A program made the position numbers and the translations under genes. From positions 1 through 11,126 of the forward strand of contig CAZTUT010000092.1 in the NCBI GenBank assembly GCA_964616395.1: a stretch of DNA of 11,126 bases, read 5' to 3'. The first letter of the stretch is position 1. Each line of letters starts with the position of its first letter. Origin of the DNA: JALHMQ01 sp964616395. GTDB taxonomy: Bacteria > Pseudomonadota > Gammaproteobacteria > Burkholderiales > Burkholderiaceae_F. Under the pieces are notes generated by a model. It had not been told where the DNA came from, made no database searches, and saw only the letters and a list, made by a program, of their open reading frames with translations. Below, piece by piece: positions 5,630-11,126 of the stretch.

Positions 5630-7573
5630 ATGAACTTCTTCGAACATCAGCAGCAGGCGCGCGTCTCCACGCGCCGGCTTGTCGTGCTCTTCGCGCTCGC
5701 CGTGGTCGGCGTCGTGCTGGCGGTCAACGTGGTGGCTGCCGTCGTGCTCGGTTCGACCGTGCATCGCGTCGATCCTGGCCTGCATGTTCTGGTCACGCTG
5801 GTCACGCTGGTCGTGATTGCTGCTGGTACGACCTGGGAGACCCTGAGTCTTCGCAGCGGCGGCGATGCCGTGGCGAAGATGGTGGGCGCGCGACCGATTG
5901 ATCCCGGCAGTCGCGACCTGCTCGAGCGCCGGCTGCTCAACGTGGTCGAGGAGATGGCGCTGGCCTCGGGCACGCCGGTGCCGCGCGTCTACCTGATGGA
6001 CGGCGAGCCGGGCATCAACGCGTTTGCCGCGGGCCACACGGTCAACGACGCCGTGGTCGCGGTCACGCGCGGCACGCTGACCCGGCTGACGCGCGACGAA
6101 CTGCAGGGCGTGGTCGCACACGAGTTCAGTCACATCCTGAACGGCGACATGCGGCTGAACGTGCGCCTGATTGCGGTGCTGTTCGGGTTGACGATGGTGT
6201 CGATGGTCGGACGCTTCATGCTGGAGGCGTCCGGCCGCAGCCGTGACACCAAGGGCGTGGCGCCGGTGGTGATGGTCGGGCTGGCGCTCTGGGTCATCGG
6301 CTACGTCGGCGTGTTCTTCGGCCGCATCATCAAGGCCAGCGTGTCGCGCCAGCGCGAGTACCTGGCCGATGCCAGCGCGGTGCAGTTCACCCGAAACCCT
6401 GACGGCATCGGCAGCGCGCTGCGCAAGATCGGCGGGCTGACCGCAACTGCTGATTTCGCCGAGGCCGGGGGCACGCTCGGTACCGAGATCCAGCATCCGC
6501 ATGCGGAGACGCTGTCGCACCTGTTCCTGGGGGCTGCGCGCGCGAACTTCGCCAGCGGCATGCTGGCCACGCATCCACCGCTGGCTGACCGCATCCGCCG
6601 CATCTACGGTCGCGCGATGGGCGTGATGACGGCCCCGGAGCAGCCGCTGGCGGTGGCGCTGGCGGGCAGCGCTGCTGCAGACGCCGCTCCAGCCGCCGAT
6701 GCGCTGAAGGCGCTCAGCCCGCTGGCCGGCTTCGGGCGCGGTGCGCAGCCGCTGGCCGACGCCATCGGCCAGAGCACGCCGCAGTCCCAGGCGCAGCCCT
6801 ATGTCGAGTCGTGGCGCGACCGGGTGCGCGCGCTCGGGCTCGAGGCCGCGCTGCGCGATTCGGCGCAGGCGCAACTGCTGGTGCTGGCGATGCTGGTGGA
6901 CAAGCGCAGCGACGTGGCGGTCACGCAGCGGCAGGCGATCGCCGAGGCGTTTGGTGCACCCGCTTCCGCCGTGACTGACCGTCTGCACGCGACCGTGCAG
7001 TCGCTGCCGCCCGGCGCGCGTTTGCCGCTGCTCGACATGGCCATGCCGGCACTGCGCAAGCTACCGCTGACCGAGGCCGACCGCCTGCTGCGTCTGGCGC
7101 ATGCGCTGATCGCTGCCGACGGCCGCATGACATTGCCCGAGTTCCTGCTGTACACGGTGCTGCGCCGCCGTCTTGGCAGTGCGGCGCAGGTTCCGGTTCG
7201 GCCAAGCTACGCCTCGGTGGCGGAACTGCCGGAACACGCCGCGCGTGTGTTGTCGCTGCTGGCGCACCTGCGCACCTCGCGCAGCGCCGAGCAGGCGTTC
7301 GAGGCCGGTCGAGCCGCGCTCGGCGGCATGGCGCTGACGCGCCTGCCCGCCTCGGCGCTGTCGGTCGAGGCGCTCGGCGAGGCGCTCGACCGGCTCAATC
7401 GGCTGATGCCGCTGGCCAAGCCAGCCTTCATCAAGGCCTGTGCGGCGGTGGTTTACGACGAGGGCAGTACGAGCATCGACTGGCAGGCGGCCAGCGCGCT
7501 GCGAACCCTCTGCGCCGCGCTCGATTCGCCGATGCCGCCGCAAGTGATGGACGCGGCCGACCGCGTGCATTGA
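5630..7573 (+). CDS. M48 family membrane zinc metalloprotease (HtpX-like) with long C-terminal extension
   Basis: A 647-residue integral-membrane metalloprotease, probably acting on misfolded membrane or envelope proteins. Two N-terminal transmembrane segments lie at about 17-40 and 51-67. The catalytic motif HEFSH is at 164-168, followed by ILNGD. Two more hydrophobic segments lie at about 180-198 and 212-231. The third zinc ligand is probably E243 in SRQREYLADASAVQFTRNP, as in HtpX. ATHPPLADRIRRIYG closes the protease domain near residue 330. The remaining 320 or so residues are not found in HtpX (about 290 residues). They start with an Ala-rich linker and contain a TerB-like helical stretch with ALIAADGRMTLPEF (A496-D497-G498, E504). 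The start has only a weak ribosome binding site. It lies downstream of lemA in the same orientation and is probably co-transcribed. The protease call is firm; the function of the extension is unknown. Confidence 0.92.
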   Translation: MNFFEHQQQARVSTRRLVVLFALAVVGVVLAVNVVAAVVLGSTVHRVDPGLHVLVTLVTLVVIAAGTTWETLSLRSGGDAVAKMVGARPIDPGSRDLLERRLLNVVEEMALASGTPVPRVYLMDGEPGINAFAAGHTVNDAVVAVTRGTLTRLTRDELQGVVAHEFSHILNGDMRLNVRLIAVLFGLTMVSMVGRFMLEASGRSRDTKGVAPVVMVGLALWVIGYVGVFFGRIIKASVSRQREYLADASAVQFTRNPDGIGSALRKIGGLTATADFAEAGGTLGTEIQHPHAETLSHLFLGAARANFASGMLATHPPLADRIRRIYGRAMGVMTAPEQPLAVALAGSAAADAAPAADALKALSPLAGFGRGAQPLADAIGQSTPQSQAQPYVESWRDRVRALGLEAALRDSAQAQLLVLAMLVDKRSDVAVTQRQAIAEAFGAPASAVTDRLHATVQSLPPGARLPLLDMAMPALRKLPLTEADRLLRLAHALIAADGRMTLPEFLLYTVLRRRLGSAAQVPVRPSYASVAELPEHAARVLSLLAHLRTSRSAEQAFEAGRAALGGMALTRLPASALSVEALGEALDRLNRLMPLAKPAFIKACAAVVYDEGSTSIDWQAASALRTLCAALDSPMPPQVMDAADRVH

Positions 7574-7606
7574 GTCCGCGCTGCGCGATCGCTATCGACC
7601 TTGCCG

Positions 7607-8155
7607 TCAGTTCGCGGCAGGCGTAGCGGTACCCGCGGACTGCGCTGCCGTCCGGAGCATCACGAGCTCGTCGGGTTCGTCTCGATAGGTCGCTTGCTGC
7701 GTTGCGTTGCCATGCGCGAATCCAAGATGTCGCAGCAGAGCCTCGGAGCGGAAGTTCCTGGCCTTGAGCACCGCGATGAAGGTGTGGACGCCGTATGAAG
7801 CCGAAAGCTCCGCCATCATCGCCCGCACAGCGCTGCTGCCGATGCCCTTGCGCCAGTGTTGGCTGTTCAGTTCGTAAGCCACGAAAGCGAGACCGGTTGA
7901 CAGCACGGTCGCCTGAACATACCCCGCGAGTTGGCCGTCCGGCAGGCGGATGACCCAGTTCAGCCACTGTTCGGTTCCGTCGGGGGAGGCGCGGGTTTCC
8001 AGCTTGGCGAAACGGATGGAGAGTTGCTCGAGCGATCGGGGCGGCTCGTTCTCGAACTCGTAAATCGCAGGGTCGGCGAGCACTGAGTACATCTCAGGCG
8101 CATGCATGGCGGTTTGCGGCTCAAGCTGGCAGTGCGATGCGGTGATGGATCTCAT
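7607..8155 (-). CDS. GNAT family N-acetyltransferase
   Basis: Transfers an acetyl group from acetyl-CoA to an amine; the substrate is unknown. The 182-residue protein has the fold order of the RimJ/RimL-like (Acetyltransf_3) branch: N-terminal substrate region with YEFENEPPRSLEQL (32-45), core strands NWVIRLPDGQLAGYVQATV (66-84) and AFVAYELN (90-97), the acetyl-CoA pyrophosphate loop HWRKGIGS (100-107; the R/Q-x-x-G-x-G/A motif), and the late NFRSEALLRHLGF helix where the conserved Asn/Ser and Leu-x-x-x-G-F sit. The ATG at 8155 was chosen; an upstream TTG at 8176 would add seven residues, and neither has a clear Shine-Dalgarno. It converges on the M48 gene (33 bp between stops) and lies 137 bp downstream of the NHL lipoprotein gene on the same strand. 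G+C in sampled lines is near 63%, below the core genes. Confidence 0.88.
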   Translation of the reverse strand: MRSITASHCQLEPQTAMHAPEMYSVLADPAIYEFENEPPRSLEQLSIRFAKLETRASPDGTEQWLNWVIRLPDGQLAGYVQATVLSTGLAFVAYELNSQHWRKGIGSSAVRAMMAELSASYGVHTFIAVLKARNFRSEALLRHLGFAHGNATQQATYRDEPDELVMLRTAAQSAGTATPAAN

Positions 8156-8292
8156 GCAGGTCAGATTTGCCAGCAATCGCGTCAGGATTCAGCGGACCGG
8201 TATCGTTGCATCACAGGTCGCTTCTCGCCCAGTCTACGTGCTCAAATTGTCTGTCGAGGACGCCAAGCATCGAGCGGCCGCAGTTCGCGCGC

Positions 8293-10659
8293 TCAGGGCG
8301 TGAAGCCGCTCGTCACCAGCAGCGCAGCCTCGCCCCAACTGTTGGATTGCCGACCCATGACGATGCCCAACTGCCCAGCGGAGTTGACGGCAACGCCTGT
8401 TGGAAAGGTAAGCCGCGCAGGGAGGGCGCCAAGCTCTACCCCGGCGACCCCGATCTCGCCCGCGACTTTGTCGACGCGAGTGAACGATGGGTTTACCCGC
8501 AGAATGATGTGCGCCGTTGCGACGGTTACGAAGATCGCGCCGTTCGCCGCGACCGTGACCTGCCCTGGATAAGTCACCGCAGCCCCCCGCAGGCCCGTCG
8601 TCGTCCAGGGCAATCTTGCCTCAAGAACAGGCGTCTCACCGGTGATGGAGTATCGGTCGATCGAAAGCGACTGAGAGCCGCTACCTGAGCTCACAACGAA
8701 TAGCTTGCGGCGCACGCTATCGATGGCGATCGACGGCATGTTGGAGGACACGAGACTGAGCGGCGTGCTGACGTTGCCGCGCAGTCGCCGGATGCCATCG
8801 AAGGCGTTGTAGTAAATGTCACCGTTGGTGCTGTCGACGGCGATACTGTTGAAGTCATCCCACCCGAGGTTTCGAGACACCGTGTTACCGGAGGCGAGCG
8901 TTGTCACCACACCTGCCGGAGTGATCTTCCTGATGGCGTCAGGTGGCCGGGTGTGGGGTCCCAAACCTACCGCAGGGATGGTGTTCGGACCGCGGTCGGC
9001 GACGTATAGGTTGTCGCTCGCGTCGATCGCGATGGCGCTGAACTGGAACGAACACTGCCCCGTTGCGAGGGTGCAATTCGACGACTGAAATCGCGCGGCG
9101 GTGCCGATGCCGTCTGCAGTGCCCGTCTGTCCGAACGAGCCCGCGAAGACCGACACCACTCCAGCCGGGGTGACCTTACGAATGGCGGAATTGCCGGCGT
9201 CCAGGATGAACCAGTTACCGGTGCTGTCGGCTACGACCTGCTGGGGCCACGTAAACCTAGCCGCCACCCCTGCGCCATCGATCGCCCCAGTTCTGTAGGT
9301 TGTCCCCGCGAGGGTGGTGACGATGCCCGTGCCCATCCCGATGGCGCGAATGGTGTGGTTTCCCGTGTCAGCGACGAGGACTCGGCCGGTGGCCGAGTTG
9401 CAACTGATGGCGCTGCCAAAGAACCGGGCGCTAGTGCCGGGTCCGTCCACGTTGAGCGGTTCAGGAGCAACGGTTAGTGCGCTACTGTCTCCAGCCACGA
9501 TCATCGCCGCCCCACCTGTCGCGGCAACTCGCCAGAAGCGGACATAACTGCCGGATTGAGACACCCAGAGGTTGTTCGAACCATCGAGGCAGAGGTCGGA
9601 CAGCGAGCCTTCATTCCAGCGGGCGACGTTTGAGGGCGTCACGCTCAGGACTTTCGTGATGGTGGCGCTGGCGGTGTTTATGGTTAGGATTTCCGCCCCG
9701 ACGAGCATGTAGGCAAGCCTGCCGTCAGTGCTGACGGTGAGCCGGCCAATCGAGTTGGGGGCCGCAGCCACGCCTGCGGCGACGCTCAGCGCAGTCGAGG
9801 TGACGACGCCTGCTGCGGTGACTCTCACAAGGCACCTGACAGAAAGGTCGGCAGGGTTGCTAGGACACGGGCCCGCTAGCCATAGCGTCCCGCTCGCGTC
9901 GATGGTCATCCCCGTTGGAAAATACTGAGGATCCGCCGCGAGTGTGGCAACCGTAGAGACGGCGCCAGTTGGCGTCACTTTTCGAATGCTGCGAGTGTCG
10001 AACGCAAAGAGATTGCCCGAGGCGTCGACAGCCAGGTACTGGGCATTAGTGAAGCGCGCTGTCGAACTTACGCCGTCGTTGAGTCCAGGTTCTCCGCGGC
10101 GGCCCGCCAGCGTGGATACGACCCCATTCGCCGAAATCTTGCGAATTGTTTGTCCGCTGCTGACATATACGTTCCCTGAGGCATCCCCCGCGACTGAGCT
10201 AGGGGAATCGAACCGGGTATTCGACGATCCATCGACGTAGCCTGGCCCACCAAGCGCTCCCGCGAGCAGCGTCAGGTCGCCGCCGCCGGTTACCGTCAGT
10301 ACGGCTTCGCTGCTGGTCGTGCTGCCGACACCGTTGCTGACCACGACGCTAAATGTCGCGCCGTTGTCGCCAATGGCAACGGCCGGCGTGGTGTAGCTAG
10401 CGCCGGTGGCGCCGCTGATGTTGGTGCCGCCCTTGCGCCACTGATAGATGAGCGGCGCGTTGCCGGAGGCACTAACGCTGAAGCTGGCGGTCTGTCCGGC
10501 TATGACCGACGCATTTACTGGCTGCGCAGTGATGGTCGGTGTGCTGTCGGACGTGCTGCTCCCACCTCCGCCGCCGCAGGCTGACATCAGGGTTGCCAAA
10601 CAAAGTCCGCCAAATGCAGAGCGAACAAGAGCAACAAAGCGGGCGCAACAGGATTGCAT
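8293..10659 (-). CDS. Secreted lipoprotein with one Ig-like domain and NHL-repeat propeller(s)
   Basis: A 788-residue predicted surface or periplasmic lipoprotein of unknown role, possibly binding protein or carbohydrate. A signal sequence ends at LMSAC (C28), followed by a Gly/Ser linker. Residues about 41-124 are a bacterial Ig-like domain (AQPVNASVIAGQTASFSV, IYQWRKGG, then a VVVSNGVGS strand). From about 128 onward come roughly twelve NHL/SMP-30-like blades with units such as SVAGDASGNVYVSSG, IRKISANGVVSTLAG and IRKVTPAGVVSVFAG. Several blades are separated by short DG-rich inserts ending in ARF (for example VSSTARF, GVAARF, GTAARF). Twelve blades could make two six-bladed propellers. The start is firm: GGAGGT sits 8 nt upstream. 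G+C is about 60% in sampled lines against 70% or more nearby, and rarer codons are frequent, hinting at acquisition. The fold is well supported; the function is not. Confidence 0.9.
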   Translation of the reverse strand: MQSCCARFVALVRSAFGGLCLATLMSACGGGGGSSTSDSTPTITAQPVNASVIAGQTASFSVSASGNAPLIYQWRKGGTNISGATGASYTTPAVAIGDNGATFSVVVSNGVGSTTSSEAVLTVTGGGDLTLLAGALGGPGYVDGSSNTRFDSPSSVAGDASGNVYVSSGQTIRKISANGVVSTLAGRRGEPGLNDGVSSTARFTNAQYLAVDASGNLFAFDTRSIRKVTPTGAVSTVATLAADPQYFPTGMTIDASGTLWLAGPCPSNPADLSVRCLVRVTAAGVVTSTALSVAAGVAAAPNSIGRLTVSTDGRLAYMLVGAEILTINTASATITKVLSVTPSNVARWNEGSLSDLCLDGSNNLWVSQSGSYVRFWRVAATGGAAMIVAGDSSALTVAPEPLNVDGPGTSARFFGSAISCNSATGRVLVADTGNHTIRAIGMGTGIVTTLAGTTYRTGAIDGAGVAARFTWPQQVVADSTGNWFILDAGNSAIRKVTPAGVVSVFAGSFGQTGTADGIGTAARFQSSNCTLATGQCSFQFSAIAIDASDNLYVADRGPNTIPAVGLGPHTRPPDAIRKITPAGVVTTLASGNTVSRNLGWDDFNSIAVDSTNGDIYYNAFDGIRRLRGNVSTPLSLVSSNMPSIAIDSVRRKLFVVSSGSGSQSLSIDRYSITGETPVLEARLPWTTTGLRGAAVTYPGQVTVAANGAIFVTVATAHIILRVNPSFTRVDKVAGEIGVAGVELGALPARLTFPTGVAVNSAGQLGIVMGRQSNSWGEAALLVTSGFTP

Positions 10660-10667
10660 TACCTAGC

Positions 10668-10673
10668 ACCTCC
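10668..10673 (-). promoter_or_regulatory. Strong ribosome binding site for the NHL lipoprotein
   Basis: The minus strand reads GGAGGT here, 8 nt before the ATG at 10659. It is a near-perfect anti-Shine-Dalgarno match and the best in the window, and it fixes the start of the lipoprotein gene. Confidence 0.85.
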
Positions 10674-10705
10674 ACTGTATTGAGAAACGCCTACGAGGAG
10701 AGAAC

Positions 10706-10782
10706 GTCGAACAATGCGTATCAAGTTCTCCAGCCGGCTGGTCGGCAGCGTTGAGTACTTCGTACAGCGATGCTTGTTAGGC
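10706..10782 (-). repeat. Weak integron attC-like candidate
   Basis: Read on the minus strand, the element begins GCCTAAC (10782-10776, a perfect RYYYAAC box) and ends GTTCGAC (10712-10706, one mismatch to GTTRRRY). The total is 77 bp, within the attC size range. The arms AACAAGC and GCATTGTT pair partly, a second partial pairing is GTACGAAG with CTTGATAC, and the apex contains the 12-bp palindrome CCAGCCGGCTGG. Pairing between the arms is imperfect, and no integrase or neighbouring attC is visible, so this may be chance or a relic. Confidence 0.22.
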
Positions 10783-10811
10783 GTGCGGCGTTGCCCTAAG
10801 TGACCGCACGC
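10781..10811. repeat. 8-bp perfect inverted repeat with 15-nt loop
   Basis: GCGTGCGG (10781-10788) and CCGCACGC (10804-10811) are exact reverse complements. The loop contains GCCCTAA (10793-10799), which is itself a bulged inverted match to TTAGGC at 10777-10782, so two alternative hairpins are possible. The repeat directly abuts the attC-like candidate. No T-run follows on either strand, so it is not an obvious terminator. Confidence 0.55.
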
Positions 10812-11054
10812 GAAACTCGCGGCGACGGGAGGTGCTGTGCACGTCACCGCAATGAACCACAGCGTAGGTGGATTAGCGGTATACGCTTCTGACTTATGCC
10901 ATTTTTGAACAAAAGTCCCCGCCTGGGCGTCACACGTTCTTGTTACGCACGCCTTGATGCATCCGATGTAGGCCGCGCTTTCCAAGAACCGTCTCCACCT
11001 GAAGCGGAACGAAATTGCCGCAACGCACCTTGGCGCTGCATTTCGTGTGAGTAG

Positions 11055-11075
11055 GCCGCCGCTATTCTTGGCGGC
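11055..11075 (-). repeat. 6-bp inverted repeat around the stop codon of the right-edge gene
   Basis: GCCGCC (11055-11060) and GGCGGC (11070-11075) pair perfectly around a 9-nt loop that contains the TAG stop of the right-edge minus-strand gene. It could act as a weak terminator or 3'-end stabiliser, but there is no U-run. Confidence 0.35.
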
Positions 11076-11126
11076 GCCCCAGCCGCCAGACGATCACGCC
11101 GACGGCCACCGGCGCCAGCGCCCACA
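11062..11126 (-). CDS. C-terminal end of a membrane protein (partial)
   Basis: The frame ending in TAG at 11062-11064 reads, over its last 20 codons, WALAPVAVGVIVWRLGRRQE. This is a hydrophobic helix followed by a basic end, a classic C-terminal transmembrane anchor with a cytoplasmic positive tail. The rest of the gene lies beyond the right edge, so no family can be named. A competing frame over the same bases encodes an Arg/Gly/Ala-rich product that runs on into the non-coding stretch and looks like a shadow. Confidence 0.45.
   Translation of the reverse strand, partial: WALAPVAVGVIVWRLGRRQE

Larger units (their letters stand above)
10660..11061. other. Non-coding, structured, A+T-richer stretch of about 400 bp
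   Basis: No ORF here looks protein-like. The stretch holds the leader and presumably the promoter of the NHL lipoprotein (no clear -35/-10 pair found), a 12-bp palindrome CCAGCCGGCTGG (10730-10741), an attC-like candidate (10706-10782), an 8-bp hairpin (10781-10811) and the small palindrome TTTTGAACAAAA (10903-10914). Local G+C falls to about 45% near 10861-10920. The density of inverted repeats suggests a recombination or RNA-structure role, but that is inference. Confidence 0.55.

Noticed and set aside
5600..6988. Long minus-strand ORF antisense to the M48 gene (487 residues)
   Set aside because: His/Arg/Gln-rich composition typical of the antisense of a GC-rich gene; the plus-strand frame has HEFSH and clear transmembrane segments.
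8901..10200. DNA-level tandem repeat or CRISPR-like array in the NHL gene
   Set aside because: The periodicity is at protein level (beta-propeller blades with diverged codons and variable spacing); there are no identical DNA repeats with regular spacers.
10659..10985. 108-residue minus-strand ORF covering the gap upstream of the NHL gene
   Set aside because: It crosses the hairpins and the attC-like element, overlaps the strong ribosome binding site of the NHL gene, has many Cys and Thr with no pattern, and shows no protein-like domain. More likely a spurious ORF over structured DNA.
10943..11125. 60-residue minus-strand ORF at the right edge
   Set aside because: Arg/Gly/Ala-rich shadow. 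The alternate frame over the last 63 bases gives a clean hydrophobic helix with a basic tail and a stop, which fits a real C-terminus better.

Overview
The window comes from a high-GC Gram-negative proteobacterium, most likely a betaproteobacterium (Burkholderiales-like). The reasons are G+C near 70% in the core genes, Sec-type and lipoprotein signal sequences, and the conserved cell-envelope locus rsmI / lpoA-yraN-dolP in its usual divergent arrangement. The genus cannot be named from this sequence.

Left part (1-4361). A secreted DUF4893-type protein (43-1068) converges on rsmI (16S rRNA methyltransferase, minus strand). Back to back with rsmI runs the plus-strand series lpoA-like, yraN, dolP: a putative activator of the peptidoglycan synthase PBP1a, a UPF0102 nuclease-like protein, and a two-BON-domain outer-membrane lipoprotein. 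In enterobacteria diaA sits between yraN and dolP; here only 50 bp separate them. The LpoA-like protein is short: it has the periplasmic-binding-like domain but not the N-terminal TPR-like half of E. coli LpoA.

Middle part (4362-7573). A small DUF3253 protein on the minus strand is divergent from a lemA-M48 pair. LemA is a membrane-anchored helical protein. The M48 protein is an HtpX-like membrane zinc protease with a C-terminal extension of about 330 residues that includes a TerB-like segment. A sigma70-like promoter lies ahead of lemA, and a 9-bp GC-rich perfect hairpin lies between the two genes. The pair probably acts together in envelope or membrane-protein maintenance.

Right part (7574-11126). 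Sampled lines drop in G+C here (about 60-63%, and near 45% in part of the non-coding stretch). A GNAT acetyltransferase and a large surface lipoprotein (one Ig-like domain plus about twelve NHL-type blades) are on the minus strand, followed by about 400 bp with no convincing gene. That stretch carries nested inverted repeats, including a weak integron attC-like candidate. The window ends in the last 20 codons of a minus-strand membrane protein. This part looks like accessory DNA inserted beside core genes.

I found no CRISPR array, tRNA, rRNA, transposase or integrase. Nothing here is clearly a new system. The most useful leads are the missing diaA, the DUF4893 fusion, and the structured non-coding stretch ahead of the NHL lipoprotein.
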